Positions 1-5,248 of a stretch of DNA of 9,336 nt are shown one piece after another. The position numbers and the translations under genes are program-made. Each line of letters begins with the position of its first letter. Position 1 is the stretch's first letter. The notes beneath the pieces are model-generated. The model saw only the letters and a list, made by a program, of their open reading frames with translations, was not told the DNA's origin and made no database searches. Origin of the DNA: an uncultured Fretibacterium sp. (GTDB lineage Bacteria; Synergistota; Synergistia; Synergistales; Aminobacteriaceae); contig CALGGR010000052.1 of the NCBI GenBank assembly GCA_937915755.1, positions 1-9,336 on the forward strand, read 5' to 3'.

Positions 1-85
1 AGGACGTAAGACGGAGACAGAAATGTTGCAACGCTGACCTCGTTGAATTAGGAAGTTGCCACTTCTATAAGTGGCGGTAGTTCAC
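1..85 (+). mobile_element. Right end of an IS200/IS605-type (tnpB-carrying) element, partial
   Basis: Seen: a hairpin with arms 58-64 and 69-75 (GCCACTT / AAGTGGC) and a four-base loop, followed directly by GTAGTTCAC at 77-85. Upstream of it is a GC-rich stretch containing GACGTAAGAC and GCTGACCTCGTTGA. From memory of the family, IS605-group elements with TnpB commonly end in such a hairpin followed by GTAGTTCAC or a close variant, so I place the right boundary near 85. The rest of the element lies left of the window. One plus-strand frame is open from 3 to the TAG at 78-80 and could be a tnpB tail, but I cannot recognise TnpB motifs in this short stretch. The element points toward the mraY operon and stops just short of its terminator hairpin. 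No database comparison was possible. Confidence 0.6.
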
Positions 86-101
86 TCCTTAGCAGACAAT
101 A
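1..101 (+). ncRNA. Putative omega RNA 3' part (scaffold end plus guide)
   Basis: In TnpB elements the omega RNA overlaps the 3' end of tnpB and the right end of the element, and its guide is the flanking DNA just past that end. Here the scaffold would include the hairpin at 58-75 and end with GTAGTTCAC at 85. The guide would start at 86 (TCCTTAGCAGACAATA, 86-101). This is inferred from the family layout; neither a promoter nor tnpB is inside the window, and the 3' limit is a guess from typical guide lengths of about 16 to 20 nt. Confidence 0.35.
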
Positions 102-125
102 ACCCCCCTCGCAACTCAAAGGGGG
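97..125 (-). terminator. Hairpin terminator after mraY
   Basis: On the minus strand, 13 bases past the mraY stop codon, arms 120-125 (CCCCCT) and 104-109 (AGGGGG) pair perfectly around a ten-base loop. They are followed by a short T-rich tail (GTTATTG). The tail is weaker than a classic T-run. The design (C-run, ten-base loop, G-run) is the same as the hairpin at 5208-5231. It marks the end of the murE-murF-mraY unit, and it may also stop readthrough from the converging mobile element. Confidence 0.6.
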
Positions 126-137
126 ATTCTGTTTCCG

Positions 138-1067
138 TTACAGACTGATGAGAAGAAGAGCGAGCATTACCCCACCCACAGAATGAATCAACCAGAAGCG
201 TATTGTTACGGCGGTCTCGTCAAGCCCTTTTTTCTGGAAGTGATGATGAAGCGGAGCCATGAGGAAGATTTTTCGGTTGAGCTTTCGGATTGTGAAAATC
301 TGGATTGCCGAACTCAGCATCTCGATGATGAATATGAAGCCCGCCGGAATTATAGCGAGTGTCCGGCCATTCATGACGCATAGAGCCGCCAACGCTCCGC
401 CCAAGAAGTGAGAGCCTGTGTCGCCCATGAATGTCTTTGCCGGCCTTGTGTTGAAGAACATGAATCCCCCAGTCATAGCGAAAAGCTCAGTCATTGCGCG
501 CGCGTTGAGACCGTCGACAGGGATCATTATGAGCATAACCGCAAGTGATATGAGGAAGCTGCCCCCCGCAAGTCCGTCAAGACCGTCCGTAATGTTCACA
601 GCGTTAATCGTCCCGGCTGTCATCAAGAACGCAACGGGTATACTCAGCCACCACATTCCCCCGAAGAGGCCCGGCCAAAGTCCCAGCTTCCCGCGAAAGA
701 ATACGGCCATGACCCAGACGGCACAGACCAGTAATTGAGCCTTCAGCTTGTCGAGACTCTTGAAACCCTCGCTCGTGTGAGTCCTGAACTTCAGCCAGTC
801 ATCAACGAACCCGATCAGCCCGCTCAATATCGGCAATGACCAGAATATCAGCCCATCAACCGAGAAGTCCATCAAGAGCGCTATTACCCCCAACAGCAAG
901 AATATCACTCCGCCCATTGAGGGGGTCTTCGCCTTTATCTCAGTGTCAATGTTCACGCCGTAAGACTTCTGAATCTGCGTTAGGTGAATATGACGCTGGT
1001 ACTTTATCCAGAAGTATTGAAGGATCACGCTGAGTGCGAAGAATATCAGTGCGGTCAAAAACATCAT
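138..1067 (-). CDS. mraY: Phospho-N-acetylmuramoyl-pentapeptide-transferase MraY
   Basis: Integral membrane enzyme of peptidoglycan synthesis. It moves phospho-MurNAc-pentapeptide from UDP to undecaprenyl phosphate on the inner face of the membrane, giving lipid I. The 309-residue product is mostly hydrophobic helices with the family's cytoplasmic motifs: TPSMGG (48-53), FVDDWLK (87-93, the paired Asp), NAVNITDGLDGLAGG (155-169), FMGDTGS (213-219) and PLHHHFQKKG (272-281, the triple-His loop). It is somewhat shorter than the usual 320 to 360 residues, probably because loops are compact; no core motif is missing. The ATG at 1065-1067 overlaps the murF stop as ATGA, which suggests translational coupling, and AAGGA at 1077-1081 lies 9 nt upstream. 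A second ATG follows immediately. It is the last gene of the unit; murD and murG, often next in other genomes, are not here. Confidence 0.97.
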   Translation of the reverse strand: MMFLTALIFFALSVILQYFWIKYQRHIHLTQIQKSYGVNIDTEIKAKTPSMGGVIFLLLGVIALLMDFSVDGLIFWSLPILSGLIGFVDDWLKFRTHTSEGFKSLDKLKAQLLVCAVWVMAVFFRGKLGLWPGLFGGMWWLSIPVAFLMTAGTINAVNITDGLDGLAGGSFLISLAVMLIMIPVDGLNARAMTELFAMTGGFMFFNTRPAKTFMGDTGSHFLGGALAALCVMNGRTLAIIPAGFIFIIEMLSSAIQIFTIRKLNRKIFLMAPLHHHFQKKGLDETAVTIRFWLIHSVGGVMLALLLISL

Positions 1068-2401
1068 TCCTCAAATTCCTTCACGATATTTCCGAGACCG
1101 ATGCTGTTCGAGCCTTTAATGAGAAGACCCTGCCACTCGGGTATCTTCCTCAGTGCCTCAAGAGCAGCCTTCCAGTCGTCAGCAAAAATGTAATTGCCCT
1201 TAACCGCCTCGCGCCAAGTTCCTCCGACGAGTATCACCGTTTCGATGCCCTCAAGAAGCGGCTCAATCTCAGCGTGATACATGGCCGAATTTTCACCGAG
1301 TTCGCGCATTTCTCCGAGTATTGCGACTTTGCCGGAGCATTTGACTTTCCCGAAAGTCTCAAGCGATGCTGTCATTGACGCAGGATTTGCGTTGTAAGCG
1401 TCATCAACGAGGAATCTCTTTCCGCCGTCGAGGATCATCACCCTTCCCCGCCCTCTGAGTGCCTGAAAGTCCCTGAGAGACTCGGCGCATTCCTGAAGGG
1501 ATATGTTCAGCTCATGTGCTACGGCTGACGCAAGCGACAAGGGTACTGCGTTGTGCCTGCCCCAAATGTTCGCGGTGAAGCGGGCGATTTCCTGAGTCGG
1601 CCTGTGAGCGAGGACGAATGACATTGCGGGGAGAGTGTACTCCGATGTGTCATGACTGATGACGAAATCAGCGTCCTTGTTCTCGCCGACCCCCATTGAG
1701 CGGACATAGTACCTGAATGCTTCGCTGAGATATTCGTTGTCGTTGTTGAAGATTATCTTGCGGAGGTTCGCGGAGGTTGTGATCTCCTTCTTCTCTCGCA
1801 AAACTCCCTCAACGCTCCCGAATCCCTCAAGGTGAACAGGTGCAACGGCTGTGAGGATCGCTATTGATGGCGGGAAATATTCTGTAAGTTCCCTGATCTC
1901 GCCGGGTTTGTTCGCTCCAAATTCGAGGACGAGAATCTCGGTCTCAAGTGGCATCGCCATTATTGTGGCCGTACAGCCTATGAGAGTGTTGAAACTTCTT
2001 TCGGGCGCGTGGACTTTGAAGTGCGGCGATAATACTTTCTGGAGGGCAGCGCGTGTTGTGGTTTTGCCGACGCTTCCAGTGATCCCGATTATGTCAGTGA
2101 GGTTGTGAGCCTTGAGCTTCTTCGAGGCAATTCCGGCTAAATCTCGCTCGGGATCATCAAGCTCCACAACGGGGACTGTGAGACCCTCAGGCTTCTTTCC
2201 CTTCCTGACGATGATCAGACCCGCGCCGTTCGAGACTGCCTGCGGAATGTAATCATGTCCGTCAACTTTCTCGCCCTCAATTGCAATGAATGCCCCGCCT
2301 TCTTCAACGTCCCTGCTGTCAGTGGCAAGGTGATTCGGGAACTCAATGTCAGCAAATTCCTCCTCAACTTCGGGGAATAAATCCTTAAGTTTCATGTTCA
2401 T
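1064..2401 (-). CDS. murF: UDP-MurNAc-tripeptide--D-alanyl-D-alanine ligase MurF
   Basis: Cytoplasmic ATP-dependent ligase that adds D-Ala-D-Ala to UDP-MurNAc-tripeptide, producing the pentapeptide substrate of MraY. The 445 residues have the full three-domain Mur ligase plan. The N-terminal UDP-binding part includes TDSRDVEEGGAF (27-38). The central ATPase has P-loop GSVGKT (109-114), NTLIG (138-142), GANKPGEI (162-169) and the metal-site His in APVHLEGFGS (187-196). The C-terminal domain has VDDAYNANPASM (332-343), GEMRELG (363-369) and KGSNSIGL (429-436). Length is normal for MurF. The ATG at 2399-2401 is one base after the murE stop; GGAGGG (2414-2419), inside the murE tail, is a strong ribosome site at a rather long 12 nt spacing. 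A second in-frame ATG two codons later is less well placed. Its stop overlaps the mraY start. Confidence 0.97.
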   Translation of the reverse strand: MNMKLKDLFPEVEEEFADIEFPNHLATDSRDVEEGGAFIAIEGEKVDGHDYIPQAVSNGAGLIIVRKGKKPEGLTVPVVELDDPERDLAGIASKKLKAHNLTDIIGITGSVGKTTTRAALQKVLSPHFKVHAPERSFNTLIGCTATIMAMPLETEILVLEFGANKPGEIRELTEYFPPSIAILTAVAPVHLEGFGSVEGVLREKKEITTSANLRKIIFNNDNEYLSEAFRYYVRSMGVGENKDADFVISHDTSEYTLPAMSFVLAHRPTQEIARFTANIWGRHNAVPLSLASAVAHELNISLQECAESLRDFQALRGRGRVMILDGGKRFLVDDAYNANPASMTASLETFGKVKCSGKVAILGEMRELGENSAMYHAEIEPLLEGIETVILVGGTWREAVKGNYIFADDWKAALEALRKIPEWQGLLIKGSNSIGLGNIVKEFEE

Positions 2402-2402
2402 T

Positions 2403-3881
2403 TTAGTGCGAGTCCCTCCATGATTTCACGGCTTCAGCGTCGTTGAAAGGTATCTTCTTGTCCTTGATGGTGATGAATCGTTCAGGGCCTTTTCCCGTGA
2501 TTACGAGAATGTCGCCGGGCTTGAGGTCATCGAGGGCTGTTGCGACTGCTTGGGGTCTGTCAACGTTGACGCGGTAAGGTATGCTGACTCCCCCTGCGAT
2601 CGCGTGGGCGATTTCGTAGGGGTCTTCCTCGCGGGCATTATCGGAGGTTATGAAAACTTCGTCGGCAAACTCTGAGGCTGCGCGCCCTAATTCCGGCCTG
2701 TTCTGCTGATACCTTCCGCCGCCGTGCCCGAACATCGAGATTACGCGCCTTTCGTCCCCTGAGAGTTTCCTGATTACTCCGAGTACGCTCCTCAACGCTG
2801 AGGGTGTGTGTGCAAAGTCAACAAAAACACACGCGCCGTTTGGAAGGTCAATCCTTTCAAGCCGTCCGGGAACTTGCGGAACGTTTGCGACTCCCTTAAC
2901 GATTGCCTCATCATCAACGCGCACCCTCATTGCCGTAACAGCACAGAGAGTATTCATGATGTTGAATGAGCCGACTAGCGGTGTATGAAGCCTCAGAGTG
3001 TCGAAGCCCTCAGCCTCAATCACAAGCTCCGTACCGTCAATGCTGGTCTTAGACTCTACAACTCTTGATGATGCTCCATCATTCAGCCCGAAGCCGCGTA
3101 CCTTGTCCCCAAATTCCTCAACGAGCCTCTTTCCGTAAGGGTCATCGAAATTCGCCGCGCCCCTGAAATCCGGCTTAGTGTAGTTCGTGAACAGTAATTT
3201 TTTGGCGGCAAAGTAATTCTCCATGTCCTTGTGGAAATCGAGATGCTCAGGGTACAAGTTCGTGAACACTGGAACGTCATACAACGCCCCTTTGATGCGT
3301 CCGAGATAGAGGCCGTGTGATGATGTCTCCATCACGCAGGCACCGCAGCCGTTCATGACCATGTGGGCGAGCTGACGCTGGACGATGCAGCTTTCGGGGG
3401 TGGTACGGTCAGCCTCTTTGTCGGTAACACCGTCGCTCTCGATTATAGTGCCGAGAAGCCCTGTTCTGATTCCGGCGGCCTGAAGTATTGAGCGGATTAT
3501 GTAGGTTGTTGTGGTTTTTCCGTTCGTGCCTGTAACTCCGACCATCAACAATTTTTCTGACGGATTATCGTAGACCAGAGAAGCGATTTCGCCGAGATGA
3601 TCCCTAACGCGGGGGACTATGATTTGCGGGAGGGCCGACTCGACTTCATGCTCACAGAGTAAAGCGCAAGCCCCGTTAGCTTCGGCCATGCTGACGAACT
3701 TGTGTCCATCCGAAATCTCGCCCGTTATGCACGCGAAGAGAGTTCCGGATTTCACGTCCCTGCTGTCTGAAATCACGTCTGAAATCTGCACATTAAAAGA
3801 GTCCTGAGACTTCACGCGGACATCAACATTCTCACATTTCGCCCGCAAAAAGTTCAGGACATCACCAAAATTGACGCTCAA
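2403..3881 (-). CDS. murE: UDP-MurNAc-L-Ala-D-Glu ligase MurE, probably meso-diaminopimelate type
   Basis: Cytoplasmic Mur ligase adding the third peptide residue to UDP-MurNAc-L-Ala-D-Glu. The 492 residues carry P-loop GTNGKT (118-123), TTPES (160-164), ETSSHGL (185-191), NLYPEHLDFH (208-217), the probable carbamylated lysine K227 in YFAAKKLLF, VDFAHTP (354-360) and DNAREEDP (414-421). The Arg of DNAR corresponds to the Arg of DNPR in diaminopimelate-adding enzymes, so meso-DAP is the likely substrate; this is inference. Several usually conserved positions differ: GHGGGRYQQNRP (385-396) where GCGGDRD..KRP is usual, GKGPE (463-467) for GKGHE, and Ala for Pro in DNPR. The start is TTG at 3879-3881: AAGGA at 3890-3894 sits 8 nt upstream, and an in-frame stop at 3903-3905 precedes it with no ATG between. 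Confidence 0.96.
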   Translation of the reverse strand: MSVNFGDVLNFLRAKCENVDVRVKSQDSFNVQISDVISDSRDVKSGTLFACITGEISDGHKFVSMAEANGACALLCEHEVESALPQIIVPRVRDHLGEIASLVYDNPSEKLLMVGVTGTNGKTTTTYIIRSILQAAGIRTGLLGTIIESDGVTDKEADRTTPESCIVQRQLAHMVMNGCGACVMETSSHGLYLGRIKGALYDVPVFTNLYPEHLDFHKDMENYFAAKKLLFTNYTKPDFRGAANFDDPYGKRLVEEFGDKVRGFGLNDGASSRVVESKTSIDGTELVIEAEGFDTLRLHTPLVGSFNIMNTLCAVTAMRVRVDDEAIVKGVANVPQVPGRLERIDLPNGACVFVDFAHTPSALRSVLGVIRKLSGDERRVISMFGHGGGRYQQNRPELGRAASEFADEVFITSDNAREEDPYEIAHAIAGGVSIPYRVNVDRPQAVATALDDLKPGDILVITGKGPERFITIKDKKIPFNDAEAVKSWRDSH

Positions 3882-3897
3882 GATTAAATTCCTTCTT

Positions 3898-4380
3898 TCA
3901 GGTTAAATTTATCAGCATTATATTATCATCATCATTTTCAGAAAATATCTCGAATCCAAGATTGATATACATTTTTGCGGCATAGTTGGCTTTCTGGACG
4001 GAGAGTGAGGCGCGTTTGTAGCCTGAACGCCTGAGGCTTTCAATCATCTCTTTCATCAGGGCAGTACCGATTCCCTGCTTCCTGTAATCCTTCTTGACTG
4101 ATATTGCAAACGATGGCGCGTCATCGTAAACATGGCCGTAGTCATTCATGATTCTGACCCAAACAGCACCGACGATCTCACCGTCAACTTCAGCGACAAG
4201 GCATTTATCGCTTTCATTGCTTCCGAATTTCTCGGTGTAAACTCTCAGTTCGGGCTTCTCAATTACGGATCTGTCGGGAGGGATTTCGCCGTCTGGCACA
4301 AAAATTGCATCGTAGAGAAAATCATCAAGCACATGAAATTCGTCGGGGCGTATCTCACGTATCATGTTCTGCCATTTCAT
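3898..4380 (-). CDS. GNAT family N-acetyltransferase
   Basis: Predicted acetyl-CoA-dependent acetyltransferase; substrate unknown. The 160 residues fit a single complete GNAT fold. The acetyl-CoA pyrophosphate loop is RKQGIGTAL (100-108, R-x-x-G-x-G), preceded by the strand FAISVKKDY (91-99) and followed by a C-terminal SLSVQKANYAAKMYINLGFE (125-144), typical of motif B. AVWVRIMNDYG (72-82) belongs to the central sheet. The start is uncertain: ATG at 4378-4380 has no good ribosome site, and a second ATG five codons later (4363-4365) would give MIREIRPDEF, a more typical N-terminus for such proteins. Its position 11 nt after the upstream gene and 16 nt before murE suggests co-transcription with both. 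The protein is not obviously a peptidoglycan enzyme; a link to murE is only positional. Confidence 0.85.
   Translation of the reverse strand: MKWQNMIREIRPDEFHVLDDFLYDAIFVPDGEIPPDRSVIEKPELRVYTEKFGSNESDKCLVAEVDGEIVGAVWVRIMNDYGHVYDDAPSFAISVKKDYRKQGIGTALMKEMIESLRRSGYKRASLSVQKANYAAKMYINLGFEIFSENDDDNIMLINLT
3917..3945 (-). promoter_or_regulatory. Possible weak internal promoter before murE
   Basis: A perfect -10 box TATAAT lies at 3917-3922 on the minus strand, inside the 3' end of the acetyltransferase gene and about 35 nt before the murE TTG. With a 17 bp spacer the -35 position (3940-3945) reads TTTTCT, which matches only three of six consensus bases. The AT-rich stretch also encodes consecutive Asp and Asn codons, so the match may be chance. 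If real, it would let murE-murF-mraY be expressed independently of the upstream genes. Confidence 0.25.
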
Positions 4381-4391
4381 GCGTTTATTGC

Positions 4392-4970
4392 TCAGAAAAA
4401 TCTCATGTACTGAATATACTTCTGGTTATCTTCCTCTGAGAAACGTTCTCCGAAAGTCTGGAATTTTTCGTCCTCGTAAAAACGTTTCAGCTTTTCTCTG
4501 TCCTCGCAGTCAAGATAGATTATTCCCCCGCCTATCTGACGCTGAATGTTCACGAGAATATCATTAGCGATGTTCATTAGTTCGCTGCCGCTGATACGCC
4601 CGCCTTCGTCAACGGCGTAATTCTTCCCGAACTGCGCTATAAGGAACGCTGAGGCCATGTACTCACCCGTAGCTCGGTCAAGTCTGGCGTATCTTTCGAG
4701 CTTTTTACGGGAAGTTTTGCTCAGGTTTGTACTCGGGATCAATACCGCCTTGTGTGTCAGTGCGAAATAGCCGAGTATATCACCGTCATCCGTGTCAACA
4801 ACGATATACGTTATTGATAACTTCCGCCGTGCGAAATCAATCGCTCTGTTCCGTACAAAGTTCTCGATTGCCGGGTTAACTGGGCATGAAAACAGCGACA
4901 AATCTTCTCTGACTTTCTCCTCTCCATCATCTCTGAGTTCATCAAGGATGTTAATTGCTCGCGTATTCAT
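4392..4970 (-). CDS. Divergent GNAT-like acetyltransferase, second gene of a toxin-antitoxin-like pair
   Basis: The 192-residue protein resembles the GNAT fold but is divergent. A central strand ILGYFALTHKAV (65-76) and a second, SAFLIAQFGKNYAV (107-120), lead into GGRISGSELM (123-132). This sits where the acetyl-CoA loop should be but reads R-x-x-G-x-E instead of R-x-x-G-x-G/A. Then come IIYLDCEDREKLKRFYED (150-167), like the late GNAT strand and helix with its Tyr, and a Tyr/Phe-rich C-terminus. The region 78-97 is basic (LSKTSRKKLER). I recall similar proteins downstream of small basic proteins in gut bacteria, but cannot name a family. The start ATG (4968-4970) lies 20 nt inside the preceding gene, with GGGAG (4978-4982) 7 nt upstream, as in coupled two-gene modules. 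It could be a GNAT toxin acting on tRNA or another target; that is a hypothesis from layout and fold. Confidence 0.75.
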   Translation of the reverse strand: MNTRAINILDELRDDGEEKVREDLSLFSCPVNPAIENFVRNRAIDFARRKLSITYIVVDTDDGDILGYFALTHKAVLIPSTNLSKTSRKKLERYARLDRATGEYMASAFLIAQFGKNYAVDEGGRISGSELMNIANDILVNIQRQIGGGIIYLDCEDREKLKRFYEDEKFQTFGERFSEEDNQKYIQYMRFF

Positions 4971-5166
4971 TTTTCTTCTCCCTTTTTTTCCTGCGAAGTT
5001 CCGACAGCCTGCGAATCTCTTCCGGGTCTGTAATCACCGTGTACGTTGGTGAGCCCGCCGGTTTCACGTAAGGATCAGCCTCTGAAGCCTCGCAAGCCCT
5101 GATGAATGCCTCGACCTGCTCAGGTGTCCTCAGGATAACATTGTGGAAAATACTTGACGTTGCCAT
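4951..5166 (-). CDS. Small basic protein, candidate antitoxin of the GNAT pair
   Basis: A 71-residue protein of unknown function. The N-terminal half (SIFHNVILRTPEQVEAFIRA, 5-24) looks like a short strand followed by a helix. The middle is Pro/Gly-rich with TYTVITDPEEIRRL (41-54), and the C-terminal part is very basic (RRKKREKKN, 58-66), suggesting nucleic acid contact or binding to an acidic partner. It is first in the transcription unit: ATG at 5164-5166, strong ribosome site AGGAG (5176-5180) at 9 nt, and a promoter immediately upstream. Its last 20 nt overlap the start of the GNAT-like gene in another frame. Size, order and overlap fit an antitoxin, but no ribbon-helix-helix (DUF1778-type) motif is recognisable, so the role is inferred from context only. 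Confidence 0.7.
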   Translation of the reverse strand: MATSSIFHNVILRTPEQVEAFIRACEASEADPYVKPAGSPTYTVITDPEEIRRLSELRRKKREKKNEYASN

Positions 5167-5190
5167 CTTTCATCACTCCTTTTGCAACAC

Positions 5191-5219
5191 ATTATACTAA
5201 CAAAAATCCCCCCTCACAA
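5191..5219 (-). promoter_or_regulatory. Sigma70-type promoter of the GNAT-mur transcription unit
   Basis: On the minus strand, TTGTGA (5214-5219, four of six matches to TTGACA) and a perfect TATAAT (5191-5196) are separated by exactly 17 bp. Transcription would start near 5184, leaving a very short leader directly ahead of the AGGAG ribosome site (5176-5180). The -35 box lies in the loop side of the terminator hairpin of the upstream gene (5208-5231), so the two signals physically overlap. It is the only clear promoter seen upstream of the small protein, the two acetyltransferases and the mur genes. Confidence 0.65.
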
Positions 5220-5231
5220 TCGCAAGGGGGG
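5202..5231 (-). terminator. Intrinsic terminator of the large surface-protein gene
   Basis: On the minus strand, 17 bases after the TAG stop of the large gene, arms 5225-5231 (CCCCCCT) and 5208-5214 (AGGGGGG) form a perfect seven-base-pair stem around a ten-base loop. It is followed by ATTTTTG at 5201-5207. This is a textbook intrinsic terminator. It shares its layout and part of its loop sequence with the hairpin after mraY. Confidence 0.85.
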
Positions 5232-5248
5232 CGTAATTCTGCCGCGTA

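Noticed and set aside
40..90. A riboswitch or leader hairpin on the plus strand near the left edge.
   Set aside because: No gene follows on that strand; the hairpin plus GTAGTTCAC is better explained as the end of an IS605-type element.
1034..1378. A 114-codon plus-strand open frame opposite the murF 3' end.
   Set aside because: murF motifs are intact on the minus strand across this region, and the plus-strand product has no recognisable features.
4978..4990. A seven-A run in the small basic gene just before the GNAT-like start, as a programmed frameshift site that would fuse the two proteins.
   Set aside because: The zero frame (AAA AAA AGG) does not fit the classic A-AAA-AAG slippery heptamer, and the downstream gene has its own ATG with a GGGAG ribosome site at good spacing.
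5220..5225. TTGCGA on the minus strand as an alternative -35 box.
   Set aside because: The spacing to TATAAT would be 23 bp, too long; TTGTGA at 17 bp is the better choice.
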